From Alicyclobacillus suci (GTDB lineage: Bacteria > Bacillota > Bacilli > Alicyclobacillales > Alicyclobacillaceae), in contig NZ_JAFMTW010000012.1 of the NCBI RefSeq assembly GCF_017329615.1, forward strand, positions 1 to 64,000: a stretch of DNA of 64,000 nucleotides, written 5' to 3'. The notes under the pieces are model-generated. The model was not told where the DNA came from. It searched no databases and saw nothing but the letters and a program-made list of their open reading frames with translations. A program made the position numbers and the translations under genes. This document shows positions 26,657 through 37,910 of the stretch, piece by piece. The stretch's first letter is position 1. Each line of letters starts with the position of its first letter.

Positions 26657-27509
26657 CTGTTCCCTCACTCCCTCGCGTTCGCCCCTGAACTCTATCCATG
26701 ACATCCCACCGTTTTCCAAATCGATTTCCAAGTCCATTCACAGCAAGCACGGAGATGATAAGTGCCACGATGGGAAACACTACAAGCCACCACGCCTGAA
26801 AAAAGTATGGCTGCGCTTCCGCAATCATCGAACCCCAAGTCGGCGTCGGAGGTTGCAATCCAATACCCAAAAAACTCAACGTCGATATCACTCCGATAGC
26901 GGTTCGAAACGATAAGGTAGCGAGCACTAAGACCGTAGGTGCCAGATACGGAAAGACGTGAAAGATGATGACTTTCCATTTCGTTCCTCCCACCGCATAA
27001 GCTGCCTGTATGAATGTTCTCCCCTGAAGCCCCCTCGACTCGTCATACATCAACCAAAAGAATTGACCCCACAGTGAAAAGAACATCGAAAGCACCATGC
27101 CGAGCGCGTGATTTCCAAATAACGCAACAATCATGAGTGGAAGCCAACGGGTTGGGAAAATGATTGAAATTTGTCCGAGAAATAAAATGACGGGTGTGAG
27201 GAACGGAACGAGATTGTAACCAGCGCCCATTCCCAATAAAGTCCCAATCAGCATCGCGAGGACGACCGACACCAGGGATAGCCCCAAAGTTACGCCCGTC
27301 GCCGCAATCAGACGACTCAACACATCTCTGCCAAGTTCGTCTGTCCCCATCAGAAATGCGTGTGAAGGCGGTTGCAACTTTCCTCCGACAAACGGCTCAA
27401 TCGGCGAATAAAAGTGGCCGCTTATCGCGATATAGAAAGCTGCGACGAGCACCAAACCAAAGACGCACCAAATCAATATCGCATTTCGACCTCCCCATCG
27501 CTGATTCAT
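26637..27509 (-). CDS. ABC transporter permease (OppC/DppC class)
   Basis: This is an inner-membrane permease with about six membrane segments. The N-terminal segment (ILIWCVFGLVLVAAFYIAI) is followed by the family motif HAFLMGTDELGRDVLSRLIAATG and the EAA-loop region (FIQAAYAVGGTKWKVIIFHVFP) that contacts the ATPases. ATG 27509-27507 follows GGAGGGT and overlaps the oppB-like stop as ATGA. The order permease-permease-ATPase-ATPase is standard. Confidence 0.88.
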   Translation of the reverse strand: MNQRWGGRNAILIWCVFGLVLVAAFYIAISGHFYSPIEPFVGGKLQPPSHAFLMGTDELGRDVLSRLIAATGVTLGLSLVSVVLAMLIGTLLGMGAGYNLVPFLTPVILFLGQISIIFPTRWLPLMIVALFGNHALGMVLSMFFSLWGQFFWLMYDESRGLQGRTFIQAAYAVGGTKWKVIIFHVFPYLAPTVLVLATLSFRTAIGVISTLSFLGIGLQPPTPTWGSMIAEAQPYFFQAWWLVVFPIVALIISVLAVNGLGNRFGKRWDVMDRVQGRTRGSEGTDATTVT

Positions 27510-28447
27510 ATGCTTACCCTCCGACCTGCCTGCTGAAGGCGCGGATCCAGCCACGGCTGGACGAGATCAGTGACAAATCGCAACACCAAAAAGATGATTG
27601 CTGGCACAAAGATACAACCTTGAAGCAGTGGTAAGTCACGCGTGGACAACGCATGAATGGCCAAACTTCCGACCCCTTCATACGCAAAAATGTTCTCTAC
27701 AATAATCGTACTTCCGAGTAACTGACCCACTTGAATCGACAAATAGGAGAAGACCAAAATCAATGCAGGGCGCAACAAATACTGAATGTACAAACGCCTT
27801 GGTGCCAATCCTTTGGCGCGCGCAGTCACAACGAACTTTTCTTCCATCACTTCCCGCAATTTCGTCCGCAGTAAGAGACCACTCTTGATGGCTTCCGAGC
27901 CAGCAAGCAGCACCACAGGCATGACCAGCGACTGAATTCCTTGACTACCCGAAGGCGGAAACCACTTCAACTTAACGCCGAAAATCTCAATCGCCAAGAT
28001 GACCGGAACAAACCCCGGCAGTGAATAGAGCAACAATAGAAACCGCTGAAACATACGTTCAGTCCTGTCCGATGCCCACAAACTGAGAAACGCAAAGACA
28101 ATTCCTCCGAACATTCCTAGGGGCAACGACAACCCAACCAACTTAACCGTCCCCCAAACATACGGCACGAGAATCTGACTGACAGGCTGTTGCATTTCAT
28201 ACGAGTTCCCGAAATGACCTGTCACCGTGCGTCCAATGTATTGCAACAATTGCGCCCAAAACGATTGATTCCAGCCAATTTCCGCCCGAAATGCAGCCCT
28301 TTGCGACTGTGTCGCATCGATAGACAAGATAGAATAAGAGGGATCTCCCATCAGTTTGCTGACGACAAAGAGTAAGATAGACACCGCCAAAAGGACCATG
28401 AAGCCGCCAAACAGACGTCTGACGGCTTGGATGACAGAAAGCATCAT
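27506..28447 (-). CDS. ABC transporter permease (OppB/DppB class)
   Basis: This is a permease of 313 residues with six predicted membrane segments. The N-terminal segment (LFGGFMVLLAVSILLFVVSKLMGDP) and the EAA-loop (EEKFVVTARAKGLAPRRLYIQYLLRPAL) are typical of OppB/DppB/NikB. It begins three bases after the substrate-binding protein stop, behind GGAGAA. The C-terminal segment GCIFVPAIIFLVLRFVTDL is typical of the family. Confidence 0.88.
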   Translation of the reverse strand: MMLSVIQAVRRLFGGFMVLLAVSILLFVVSKLMGDPSYSILSIDATQSQRAAFRAEIGWNQSFWAQLLQYIGRTVTGHFGNSYEMQQPVSQILVPYVWGTVKLVGLSLPLGMFGGIVFAFLSLWASDRTERMFQRFLLLLYSLPGFVPVILAIEIFGVKLKWFPPSGSQGIQSLVMPVVLLAGSEAIKSGLLLRTKLREVMEEKFVVTARAKGLAPRRLYIQYLLRPALILVFSYLSIQVGQLLGSTIIVENIFAYEGVGSLAIHALSTRDLPLLQGCIFVPAIIFLVLRFVTDLVQPWLDPRLQQAGRRVSI

Positions 28448-28450
28448 GGT

Positions 28451-30010
28451 TTACTTCTCCTGAATTTGTTGAATCTGAATCTGGGTCGCTCCGTTCGGCT
28501 GCCAATTGATTTGGTTGGACACCCCGTAAATATTCGAAGGTTGTAAAAGCCACACAACTGCCGCCTGCTGCTTCGTCACCTCCAAAATTTGCTTGGATAC
28601 TGCAGTTCGTTTCGCCAAATCAGGCGCGGCCAAGTACTGCTGAATCAAGTTGCCAACTTCGGCGGATGGTTGATAGCCAAACGGCTTAATAAATGATTCA
28701 TCCGAGAAGGTCGGCGCATAAATTCGATAAGCGTCCTCTTCTGGATTATCCAGACCTGTGAAGATAAACATAATCGGCTGTGGTTTGTTCAACTGCTTCG
28801 GATCTAACAACTCACCTTGCGCGAGCACGTCAATTTTCACCTGAATGCCGATGTTCTTTAACTGCGACTGAATGACCTGTGCAACATCAAGGTCACTTTG
28901 GCTGACGTGCAAACTGATATCGACTGGACCTTTGACACCGGATTCATTCATCAACTGTTTGGCCTTTTGTACATTAAAGTCAGAAAGCGGAAATTCATCG
29001 ACATATCCAGATGCTCCTTTTACCACAGGTGCCGTCGCCGGCGTTGCATATGTTCCATAGACATCTTTCGCAAGCGTTTTTCTATCGATGGCGTAATAGA
29101 TAGCCTGGCGAACTTTCTCGTTCGCCAAGGGACCTGTAAAGTTGTAGCTCATATAGGTCACGCGGTCACCTGGCGTCGAAATGACGCCATCACTACTGCT
29201 ACCCGTCACACGGTTAATCGACTCAGGCGTTAAATCCGCTGCAATATCTGCGTGTCCACTGAGCAAATCGGCAATCCTTGTCGACTCATCTGGAACGTAT
29301 TTGATAATCACTTGCTTAAATTGCGGCTTCTTTCCCCAATAGTTCGGATTTGCCTTTAAAACAACTTCTTGTCCACGTTTCCAATCTGCCAACATATACG
29401 GCCCTGTGCCATTCAATTGCGTTTGGTACTGATTTCCCTTGGCCAATTGTTTTGCATCGACAATCGAAATATTCGTCAAATATTGCGGTAAAATATAATC
29501 TGGGTGATTAGTCACAATATCCACCGTGTCATCGTCCACGACATTGACTTGCTGAATATTCGCGAGCAACGACGTAAAGGCGCTTTCCTCATTCGGGTCA
29601 GGATGGAGAATCTTCTCGATGGTCGCCTTGACGGACTGCGCATTCAGCGGATCTCCATTTTGAAATTTGATCCCTTGTTTCAGTTTGATTTCCAGTGTAT
29701 TTCCTTTTGTCGTATAAGACTGCGCGAGAGATGGTTGAATCTGACCGTCGCTCCCCTTCACGAACAGCGAGTCAAACACCATGCTCCGCGGCAGAGTGAT
29801 ATCTTTGTTTAAAGGGTCTATTGTGGTTAAATCGCGCGTCTCACTGAGGTCATCGATAACCAACGTGTCTTTCTTCGATTGCGTCTGATGATTCGCTGAA
29901 GAATTCCCTGCTTGTGCATTCTCTGTCTGAGATGGGCTACCACAAGCTGTCAGCACCACGGCACTGGAAATCATGGCCCCCCAGAACATCTGCTTCGAAA
30001 AACGATGCAT
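28451..30010 (-). CDS. Extracellular solute-binding lipoprotein, SBP family 5
   Basis: This is the substrate receptor of the ABC importer, anchored to the membrane surface. The signal peptide ends in a lipobox (VVLTACGSPSQ), with Cys at about residue 23. The family 5 signature region is present (PQPSLAQSYTTKGNTLEIKLKQGIKF begins near residue 90; only the key portion is cited). Length of 519 residues is normal. Family 5 proteins bind peptides, nickel chelates, opines or sugars, and the sequence alone does not decide among these. The partner methyltransferase gene lies just upstream. ATG is preceded by GGGGGG at 9 bases. Confidence 0.87.
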   Translation of the reverse strand: MHRFSKQMFWGAMISSAVVLTACGSPSQTENAQAGNSSANHQTQSKKDTLVIDDLSETRDLTTIDPLNKDITLPRSMVFDSLFVKGSDGQIQPSLAQSYTTKGNTLEIKLKQGIKFQNGDPLNAQSVKATIEKILHPDPNEESAFTSLLANIQQVNVVDDDTVDIVTNHPDYILPQYLTNISIVDAKQLAKGNQYQTQLNGTGPYMLADWKRGQEVVLKANPNYWGKKPQFKQVIIKYVPDESTRIADLLSGHADIAADLTPESINRVTGSSSDGVISTPGDRVTYMSYNFTGPLANEKVRQAIYYAIDRKTLAKDVYGTYATPATAPVVKGASGYVDEFPLSDFNVQKAKQLMNESGVKGPVDISLHVSQSDLDVAQVIQSQLKNIGIQVKIDVLAQGELLDPKQLNKPQPIMFIFTGLDNPEEDAYRIYAPTFSDESFIKPFGYQPSAEVGNLIQQYLAAPDLAKRTAVSKQILEVTKQQAAVVWLLQPSNIYGVSNQINWQPNGATQIQIQQIQEK

Positions 30011-30079
30011 CGAAAAATACCCCCCGATTGATTTCTACATCACGTCCTGTAGAACGCAAAGCGACAAACAACATCCGGC

Positions 30080-30754
30080 CTACTCGCCGCGTAAACCGAC
30101 CACCAAATATCGTGGGTGCTGGGGAACCTCGCCCCACAGCGTGGGTTCCATCAGTGGTGTTACACGCGTATTTACAATCCCGTTCTCGCGCAAAAACGCT
30201 TCCAGCTTGTCACTCGGTTGTCCTCCAAAAAACGGCAACGACGAGTGTATCTCGCGATACTCCGCATGTTTGTTTTGCCCCCATGCACCTTCAATGAGTG
30301 CTAAGGAGCCCCCTGGCTTTAACACGCGCAACCACTCGCGCACCGCTTTCTCCGGATTGGGTAGCGTCCATATGATGTGACGCTCGATGACCAAGTCGTA
30401 ACGCGCGTCCTCGTCCTCCAACGCTTCTGCGTCGCCAAGGCGAAAATCCACCGACAAGTCACTGTGTCTCGCTTTCTGTTTTGCCTGCATCAGCATTTGC
30501 TCTGACATATCCACACCCGTGACCTGATGCCCCAATTCGGCGAACAAGAGAGACAAAAACCCCGTGCCACATCCGACATCGAGCACTTGCAAAGCCTGCT
30601 TGTCACCGACCAAATCCGTGAGCACTGAAATCCACGCACGATGCTGTTCCTCGCTATGTAAACCGTGGTGCGACTTTTCGTCAAACGTTTTGGCGCGACC
30701 GTCCCAGTGTTGTTGAACAAGCTGCTTCACCTGACAGCTTGAATCAGTAGCCAT
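30080..30754 (-). CDS. Class I SAM-dependent methyltransferase
   Basis: This is a Rossmann-fold methyltransferase with motif I VLDVGCGTGFLSLLFAELG at about residues 57-75 and the post-I acidic residue in VTGVDMSEQML. Motif II-like YDLVIERHIIWTLPNPEKA and LRVLKPGGSLALIEG follow. It belongs to the UbiE/YcgJ-like group, and the substrate is not readable from the sequence. It is the first gene of the ABC transporter operon (69 bases before the binding protein), so it may modify the transported compound or a chelator. The third of three clustered ATGs was chosen because GGAAGG lies 9 bases upstream. Confidence 0.82.
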   Translation of the reverse strand: MATDSSCQVKQLVQQHWDGRAKTFDEKSHHGLHSEEQHRAWISVLTDLVGDKQALQVLDVGCGTGFLSLLFAELGHQVTGVDMSEQMLMQAKQKARHSDLSVDFRLGDAEALEDEDARYDLVIERHIIWTLPNPEKAVREWLRVLKPGGSLALIEGAWGQNKHAEYREIHSSLPFFGGQPSDKLEAFLRENGIVNTRVTPLMEPTLWGEVPQHPRYLVVGLRGE

Positions 30755-30809
30755 CTCCATCATCCTTCCGTTTTAGACTTGCTTTTCGATACTGACCCTA
30801 GCTGAAAGT

Positions 30810-30908
30810 TGACTAACTTAGTCATGTATCATGTTTCCAATGTTAAGATTAGAATATGCTAACGTCAATAGTTAGTTTGTATTAATTAATAAAATTAGTA
30901 CTTACTAA
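30810..30908 (-). promoter_or_regulatory. Promoter with three TTAGT-type inverted repeats (methyltransferase-ABC operon)
   Basis: On the minus strand TTGACG (30868-30863), a 17-base spacer and TAACAT (30845-30840) form a sigma-A promoter. A perfect palindrome TGACTAA-C-TTAGTCA (30810-30824) lies just past the transcription start. TTAGTA-CT-TACTAA (30895-30908) lies upstream of the -35, and CTAAC-N7-GTTAG (30859-30875) spans the -35. The shared half-site CTAA/TTAG suggests one dimeric regulator at several sites. The regulator gene is not in the vicinity. Confidence 0.65.
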
Positions 30909-31001
30909 CCATAACTTTACAACTCGAATAAACTTATACTTCACACACAAATTACATTTCGTAAGATAAACTGGAATCCGCCTAGTTCACGGGGAATACA
31001 G

Positions 31002-31043
31002 AAAAAGAGGCGACACACCGAGTGTTTCCCGGTGTGTCGCCTC
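31002..31043 (-). terminator. Terminator after purK
   Basis: The minus strand forms a perfect 14-base stem (GAGGCGACACACCG and CGGTGTGTCGCCTC) with a 9-base loop, followed by TTTTT. It is 36 bases past the purK stop. Confidence 0.92.
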
Positions 31044-31079
31044 ATTCCATCGCGTGGCATCAAGCATCAAAACGAACGC

Positions 31080-32267
31080 TTAATTCCAAATCCCCTGTTT
31101 GGCAATCCAGTTGAGTGCCTCGTCAACGTGATCGCACAAGACGTTCAAATGCCCCATTTTCCGATCTCCCCTCGCCTCTGCCTTTCCATACAAATGCACT
31201 TTAACATGCCCAGGCAGCGTCGACATTCGGGCCAACACTTCTTCTAAATGCTGTCCAAGGACATTGACCATCACGACTGGTGTCAACAAAGACACATCTC
31301 CCAACGGAAGGTTACAGATAGCTCGAATGTGCTGTTCAAACTGACTGGTCACACAGGCGTCCATCGTATAATGCCCACTGTTGTGCGGTCGGGGAGCGAG
31401 CTCGTTGACAAACAGCTGCCCATCTTCTGTAACGAACATCTCCACGGCAAGTAATCCAACCATCTCCATTGCCTGCGCGATTTGCTCCGCAAGCACCTGC
31501 GCCTGATGGAGTAAGGACTCCGGAAATCTCGCAGGTACAATGGAGAGATGCAGAATGTGATTGACGTGCTGGTTTTCCGCAGGTGGGAACGCCTTCACTT
31601 CTCCCTTTGCATTCCTCGCGACCACGACAGACAATTCTCCGCGAAACGGGATAAACTGTTCCGCAATCAAAGGCGCCAAGGAACTGCCGCCAGCGTGATT
31701 GACAGCGAAAATGTCTTCCCATTCCGCGCGATGCTTAAAAAGATCCGCAGGCGAATGAACCATCCACTGCCCCTTGCCGTCATAGCCACCGCGGGACGTT
31801 TTGACCACAATTTTTGAGCCGAGTGTCGTCATTGCGTTCTCGAAATCGGCAAATGAAAAAATGGGCACAAACGGGGTCACGGGGATGCCAGCGTCGGAAA
31901 GCGACGTCTTTTCGCGTACGCGATGTTGTGTCGTCGCCAAAAGTGTACTCCCCTGTGGCACACGACTGAACGTCTCCAGGGCTTGCGCTACCTCAGCGTC
32001 GACGTTCTCAAATTCATACGTCACCACGTCGGACATTTGTGCGAGTCGCCGCGCCGCTTCGATATCCGAGAACGCCGCGACGACCTGCTTGTCCGCAACA
32101 TGGGCAGTGGGGCAGTCCGGTGTCGGATCAAGAACCATAAAGCGATACCCTAAAGCCCGCCCGGCGAGCGCCATCATTCGACCAAGCTGACCGCCGCCCA
32201 AAATACCAATCGTGGCAGGCGGCAAAATCACGGAGGTCACATCATTGAGTTTTGCATCACGAAGCAC
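31080..32267 (-). CDS. purK: N5-carboxyaminoimidazole ribonucleotide synthase PurK
   Basis: PurK is an ATP-grasp enzyme that makes N5-CAIR from AIR, ATP and bicarbonate in purine synthesis. The N-terminal motif [21 protein letters not shown] is diagnostic, and the ATP-grasp core ([40 protein letters not shown]) is intact. GTG 32267-32265 was chosen because GGAGGTGA lies 5 bases upstream; this gives 395 residues and an 11-base overlap with purE. A strong terminator follows, so purEK is a two-gene unit here and not the head of a long pur operon. Confidence 0.95.
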   Translation of the reverse strand: MLRDAKLNDVTSVILPPATIGILGGGQLGRMMALAGRALGYRFMVLDPTPDCPTAHVADKQVVAAFSDIEAARRLAQMSDVVTYEFENVDAEVAQALETFSRVPQGSTLLATTQHRVREKTSLSDAGIPVTPFVPIFSFADFENAMTTLGSKIVVKTSRGGYDGKGQWMVHSPADLFKHRAEWEDIFAVNHAGGSSLAPLIAEQFIPFRGELSVVVARNAKGEVKAFPPAENQHVNHILHLSIVPARFPESLLHQAQVLAEQIAQAMEMVGLLAVEMFVTEDGQLFVNELAPRPHNSGHYTMDACVTSQFEQHIRAICNLPLGDVSLLTPVVMVNVLGQHLEEVLARMSTLPGHVKVHLYGKAEARGDRKMGHLNVLCDHVDEALNWIAKQGIWN

Positions 32268-32751
32268 CGGGCTCACCTCCATCCAGCACCTGCCGCTCAA
32301 TGGCTTCACGGCGCGCTGCATAACGGCTGGCGAGCGCATCATCAGAGACCGCCAACAACCGCGCAGCAAACAACCCAGCGTTTGTCGCGCCAGCGCGACC
32401 AATCGCCATTGTGGCGACAGGTACCCCACCCGGCATCTGGACGATGGACAACAACGACTCCAATCCTTGAAGTGTCGACGTTTTTACAGGTACGCCGATG
32501 ACTGGTAAATCTGTTTTGGCAGCTACCATACCTGGTAAGTGTGCAGCACCGCCAGCGCCCGCGATAATGACCTGTAACCCCCTGGCACGGGCCGTAGCAG
32601 CGTATTCAAACATATAATCGGGTGTACGATGTGCGGACACGACTTTCTTCTCGTACGGGACCTCTAGCTCGTCCAGTACCGTGCACGCGTGCACCATCGT
32701 ATCCCAATCAGAATGACTTCCCATGATGACGCCGACCACTGGCTTGGTCAC
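32257..32751 (-). CDS. purE: N5-carboxyaminoimidazole ribonucleotide mutase PurE
   Basis: PurE converts N5-CAIR to CAIR. The family motifs [44 protein letters not shown] and [20 protein letters not shown] are all present. GTG 32751-32749 with AAGGAG 7 bases upstream gives 164 residues, the normal size. It is translationally coupled with purK through an 11-base overlap. Confidence 0.96.
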   Translation of the reverse strand: MTKPVVGVIMGSHSDWDTMVHACTVLDELEVPYEKKVVSAHRTPDYMFEYAATARARGLQVIIAGAGGAAHLPGMVAAKTDLPVIGVPVKTSTLQGLESLLSIVQMPGGVPVATMAIGRAGATNAGLFAARLLAVSDDALASRYAARREAIERQVLDGGEPGAS

Positions 32752-32808
32752 GGTGTTTCTCCTTCCTAACTCACAATTGTTACAATACGACCAAATTACA
32801 GCCATATT

Positions 32809-32833
32809 CAAAAAAGGCACCCCGAAGGGTGCC
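32809..32833 (-). terminator. Terminator after the aldolase gene
   Basis: The minus strand reads GGCACCC-TTCG-GGGTGCC followed by TTTTTTT. The UUCG tetraloop and T-run make this a strong terminator 11 bases past the aldolase stop. Confidence 0.93.
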
Positions 32834-32844
32834 TGTAAAAACCC

Positions 32845-33912
32845 TTATGCCAATGTGACGTCTTCACAGAGGTAGACATCTTGGATGGCGTTCAGCAGCT
32901 TAACGCCCTCGTCCATTGGACGTTGGAACGCTTTGCGGCCCGAAATCAGACCCATCCCACCAGCGCGCTTGTTGATAACCGCCGTCTTCACAGCTTCAGC
33001 GAAATCGTTCGCGCCAGAAGCGCCACCAGAGCTAATCAAGCCAATTTTGCCCATATAGCAGTTCGCGACCTGATAGCGTGTCAAGTCAATTGGGTGATCT
33101 GTCGTCAACTCGGAATAAATCCGCTTGTCGGTCTTTCCGTAGCTGCTTTCGCCCATATTCAACGCAGTGTAACCGCCATTGACGGTCGGTAGTTTTTGCT
33201 TGATAATGTCCGCTTCAATCGTGACACCGAGATGGTTAGCCTGTCCAGTCAAGTCCGCAGCGGTATGATAATCCACGCCATCCTTGATAAACGCTTCGTT
33301 GCGCAAGTAGCACCATAGAATCGTAAACATCCCCAATTCGTGCGCCAGCGCAAACGCCTCACTCACCTCTTGGAGTTGACGCGTAGATTCCGGAGACCCA
33401 AAGTAAATCGTCGCACCGATACCCGCAGCGCCGAGATTCCAAGCCTGCTTCACCGAAGCGAACATCACCTGGTCATACTTGTTCGGATAACTGAGCATCT
33501 CGTTATGATTGACCTTGACGATATACGGAATCTTGTGTGCGTACTTCCGGCTGGTTAACGCCAGAACGCCTAGCGTCGATGCCACACCGTTGCAACCGCC
33601 CTCAATCGCCAGTTTCACAATGTTCTCTGCATCAAAGTAAATCGGGTTCTTCGCAAACGAAGCGCCCGCCGAGTGCTCAATCCCCTGGTCAACCGGCAAG
33701 ATGGACACGTATCCCGTGTTCGCCAAACGCCCGGTTCCGTACAAGGATTGCAAACTGCGCAACACCTGATTGTTACGGTTGGTGTATGTAAAGACGTCGT
33801 CAAGATAGGTCGGAGACGGCGTGGTGATGGTGGACTGTGGAATGCTCTCTGCCTTGTGATTTAATAGGAAATCTGCCTCTTCGCCCAGATACTGTCGAAT
33901 GGTTTCAATCAC
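32845..33912 (-). CDS. Class I fructose-bisphosphate aldolase (FbaB/DhnA type)
   Basis: This enzyme cleaves fructose 1,6-bisphosphate by a Schiff-base mechanism. It resembles the bacterial/archaeal DhnA-type class I aldolases: [20 protein letters not shown] near residue 75, [11 protein letters not shown] containing a Lys, [13 protein letters not shown], and the C-terminal phosphate-binding region [13 protein letters not shown] and [16 protein letters not shown] 33912-33910 was chosen because GAGGAGTGA lies 8 bases upstream; the longer GTG at 33924 sits on top of that site. It directly follows pfkA (46 bases), forming a glycolytic pair closed by a terminator. Confidence 0.92.
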   Translation of the reverse strand: MIETIRQYLGEEADFLLNHKAESIPQSTITTPSPTYLDDVFTYTNRNNQVLRSLQSLYGTGRLANTGYVSILPVDQGIEHSAGASFAKNPIYFDAENIVKLAIEGGCNGVASTLGVLALTSRKYAHKIPYIVKVNHNEMLSYPNKYDQVMFASVKQAWNLGAAGIGATIYFGSPESTRQLQEVSEAFALAHELGMFTILWCYLRNEAFIKDGVDYHTAADLTGQANHLGVTIEADIIKQKLPTVNGGYTALNMGESSYGKTDKRIYSELTTDHPIDLTRYQVANCYMGKIGLISSGGASGANDFAEAVKTAVINKRAGGMGLISGRKAFQRPMDEGVKLLNAIQDVYLCEDVTLA

Positions 33913-33958
33913 GATTTCGGTCACTCCTCATTTGTGTGTATGCTGCCCGGTATGGCTA

Positions 33959-34939
<981 letters not shown>

Positions 34940-35010
34940 TTATAGCGTCCCGGAATCACGAAATTGTCCCAAGTGATGATGAACGCTGATTCGGCCAAGA
35001 TGGATCGTAC

Positions 35011-35026
35011 ATGGATAGCTATCCAT
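35011..35026. repeat. Perfect 16-base palindrome upstream of pfkA
   Basis: ATGGATAGCTATCCAT is a perfect palindrome without spacer in the 172-base gap between the PEP carboxylase gene and pfkA. It is about 84 bases before the pfkA start. It may be a regulator site or chance; no T-run follows. Confidence 0.3.
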
Positions 35027-35099
35027 CACAGCCAGTAGATCTGAAACGCTACTTACATGGTAGAGTACACACGGCGAACTTGCAATCTCGAAACCTATC

Positions 35100-37811
35100 T
35101 CAACCTGTGTTTCGAAGGCCCGCTGCAATACCATTAATCGTCAGTAACACATCCGCCAGCAACGCGCTGCGCTCGGCCTCGTCAGACGTCTCCCGCAACT
35201 GCCGGAGTAGTCGCACCTGGAAGAATGAAAGCGGATCAACATACGGGTTGCGCAGTTGAATGGACGACTGAATCACCGATTTGTTGTCTAACAACTCATC
35301 ATACCCCGTAATCTTTAACACGGCGCGGCGGCTGCGCTCATATTCTTGCTCAATGTCGCAAAATAGTCGTTCGCCAAGGTCGCCCGCGAGATGCGCGTAC
35401 TCACGCGCCACAAGCATATCGGCCTTCGCCAGTGCCATTTGCAAATTGTCGATAAGTGTCCGGAAAAATGGCCAGCCTCGGTACATCTCATGCAAGTGCT
35501 GCAAGTTTTCCTCCGACTGCAAAAGCTCTTCCATCGATGTCCCGAACCCATACCAAGCCGGTAACAGGTGTCTACTCTGCGTCCACGAAAACACCCATGG
35601 AATAGCGCGCAAATCTTCAATTCTGGCAGATTGACTGCGTTTGGCGGGGCGTGATCCGATATTGAGCTTGCCGATTTCATCGACGGGTGTCGCCGTGTGA
35701 AAATAGGTCAGGAATGCATCGTCCCCAAAGACAAAGGCGCGATACGCTTCAAACGACTTCTGGGACGCCTTGTCGAGTAACTCCACCCACGCCTGCGGTT
35801 CCTGTTCGTGGAGGTCGTAACGCGCGTGCGCAGCGCCTCGCAACACAGCGGCGGCGGCAGATTCGAGCGACCGCTCAGCAATGCCTTTGTGACTATAGCG
35901 TTGCGAAATGACTTCCCCTTGCTCGGTAATTTTCACGTGACCGTATAAAGCCCGCGTGGGCTGAGCCAGAATCGACTGCTCGACTGGACCGCCACCACGG
36001 CCCAACGCCCCACCTCGACCATGGAAGAACTTCAGCCGAATGTCGTGCGCTTCGGCGACGTCAAGCAGTGCCTGCTGTCCTCTGTACAACGACCAGTTGG
36101 CGGTGAGATAGCCCCCGTCTTTATTGCTGTCAGAATACCCAAGCATGATTTCCTGGCCGTTCTGATGCGCTTCCAGATGGCGACGATAAACTGGGTTTTC
36201 AAACAACGACTGCATGATGGATGGGGCCGCCTGCAAATCCTCAATCGTCTCAAACAGCGGCACGACGTTCAAATGGCTGGTCGGCGCCTGGAGCGGGCCT
36301 TCAGGCCAACCGAACAAACCGCACTCCTTAGCGAGTAGAAGCACCTCCAGCAAATCGCTAGCGCCCTGTGTCATGGAGATTAAATAATCTTGAACACAGG
36401 CCCGACCGAACTGGATGTGGCCTTTGCGAATACAATCGAAGACAGCGAGTGCCTCTTCAGTCTGCGGCGTATAACCGTGATACGGATTGCGAATCGGGCG
36501 CGGCGAGCCCAAACAGTCCGTCAGAACTTTGACCCTATCCACCTCAGATAGCGACGCATAATCGGAAAGACCTGCTACTTCTAACAATTCGCCCACAGCG
36601 TGCTCATGAACGCCACTGTGCTGACGAATATCGAGGGTGACCATATGAAAGCCGAACAGGTTCACCTGCAGTTGCAATGGCCGCAAAAAAGTGTCCGCAA
36701 GCCGCTCCCCACGATGCGCCCGCAGCGATTTATCCATCAACTCAATGTCGCGTAGAAATTCAGATACATCGTGATATCGTTCATGCTTTGTGACTTCCCC
36801 ATGCACGTGCCGCTTGGTATTCGCAAGGCGCCGTTGCATTTGTGTAATCTTGGCCCGATACGGCTCATCACTAGGTTCGTCCAAGGACTCGAGCAATGCC
36901 GCATCAGCGCCGACACGCTCCACAGAAGAACTCAAATCGTGCGCCAATTCGTGCAATTTTTCTTGGTATTTGGACAGCGCCAAGTCGAAATGCAACTTTA
37001 ACGTCTCTTCTGTCACGTCGTGTGTCACGTTTGGATTCCCATCGCGGTCACCGCCCATCCAAGAACCGAACCGAATTAAAGCAGGCAAGTGGACGCGCTC
37101 AAGTCGGTAGTTTTCCTCCACAGCGCGCTCCAATTTTTCATGAACCTCAGGCAACACGTCAAACAGAATCTGATCTAGGAAATAAAGGCCGTTTCGAACT
37201 TCGTCGATAACGCTAATGCGCTGCTTGCGCACTGAACGCGTCTGCCACAAAGCGATAATCTGCGTGCGAATCTGCTCGCGCAACCGACCAAGTTCACGCG
37301 GTGTTTTGCGCGGGTCATCCATCTCCTCAAGCGCTGCCGAGATCTTTGTATGCTTGTCAAGCACCGTCCGCCGCAACGCTTCAGTTGGATGCGCAGTGAG
37401 AATTAACTCGATACCGACCTCGTGCAGCAGATTTTCCACCTGACTCGAAGACACTTCCTGCGCACTGAGCGCCGCGACTGTCTCCTGGAACGTCCAGCGC
37501 TGTGGTTGATCAGACTTTTCATAGGCTCTTCTCCTGCGCAAGCGATGATTTTGCTCTGCTAGATTGACGAGTTGGAAATAGACCGAAAACGCATGAATCG
37601 TATCACTCCGAAGCGCGCCCGGAACATTTTCGACCGCCTGTTGCAGCGCGCTGCGCGTCTCTGCACAAGGATGCCCCCGAAAAGCTTTCGCAGCTTGGCG
37701 GATATTCTCTACATGGTCAAACACGGACTGGCCACACTGTTCAACAATGACTTCTCCCAACAAATCGCCGAGAATTCGGATATCTCTATGTAAAGGCGCA
37801 TCCGGTTGCAC
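35100..37811 (-). CDS. ppc: Phosphoenolpyruvate carboxylase
   Basis: PEP carboxylase makes oxaloacetate from PEP and bicarbonate, replenishing the TCA cycle. Catalytic His is in ELILTAHPTEALRRTVL; FGSWMGGDRDGNPNVT, the GRGGALGRGGG loop and the C-terminal LLTINGIAAGLRNTG motif are all present. Length of 903 residues is typical. Start GTG follows GGGGGAGAGG. The promoter region contains a perfect cre match and a 5' hairpin (separate entries), suggesting CcpA control. Confidence 0.96.
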   Translation of the reverse strand: MQPDAPLHRDIRILGDLLGEVIVEQCGQSVFDHVENIRQAAKAFRGHPCAETRSALQQAVENVPGALRSDTIHAFSVYFQLVNLAEQNHRLRRRRAYEKSDQPQRWTFQETVAALSAQEVSSSQVENLLHEVGIELILTAHPTEALRRTVLDKHTKISAALEEMDDPRKTPRELGRLREQIRTQIIALWQTRSVRKQRISVIDEVRNGLYFLDQILFDVLPEVHEKLERAVEENYRLERVHLPALIRFGSWMGGDRDGNPNVTHDVTEETLKLHFDLALSKYQEKLHELAHDLSSSVERVGADAALLESLDEPSDEPYRAKITQMQRRLANTKRHVHGEVTKHERYHDVSEFLRDIELMDKSLRAHRGERLADTFLRPLQLQVNLFGFHMVTLDIRQHSGVHEHAVGELLEVAGLSDYASLSEVDRVKVLTDCLGSPRPIRNPYHGYTPQTEEALAVFDCIRKGHIQFGRACVQDYLISMTQGASDLLEVLLLAKECGLFGWPEGPLQAPTSHLNVVPLFETIEDLQAAPSIMQSLFENPVYRRHLEAHQNGQEIMLGYSDSNKDGGYLTANWSLYRGQQALLDVAEAHDIRLKFFHGRGGALGRGGGPVEQSILAQPTRALYGHVKITEQGEVISQRYSHKGIAERSLESAAAAVLRGAAHARYDLHEQEPQAWVELLDKASQKSFEAYRAFVFGDDAFLTYFHTATPVDEIGKLNIGSRPAKRSQSARIEDLRAIPWVFSWTQSRHLLPAWYGFGTSMEELLQSEENLQHLHEMYRGWPFFRTLIDNLQMALAKADMLVAREYAHLAGDLGERLFCDIEQEYERSRRAVLKITGYDELLDNKSVIQSSIQLRNPYVDPLSFFQVRLLRQLRETSDEAERSALLADVLLTINGIAAGLRNTG

Positions 37812-37910
37812 AACCTCTCCCCCTTTTTCCTTTCATTCGTACCAATTACTTCTTTAATCAACTTCTTTAATCACGACGACTATTCATCATACAAAGCGTA
37901 CCCGAACACG

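Noticed and set aside
35011-35026. Terminator for the PEP carboxylase gene
   Set aside because: The 16-base palindrome has no loop and no T-run, so it is unlikely to terminate transcription; it is kept only as a palindrome.
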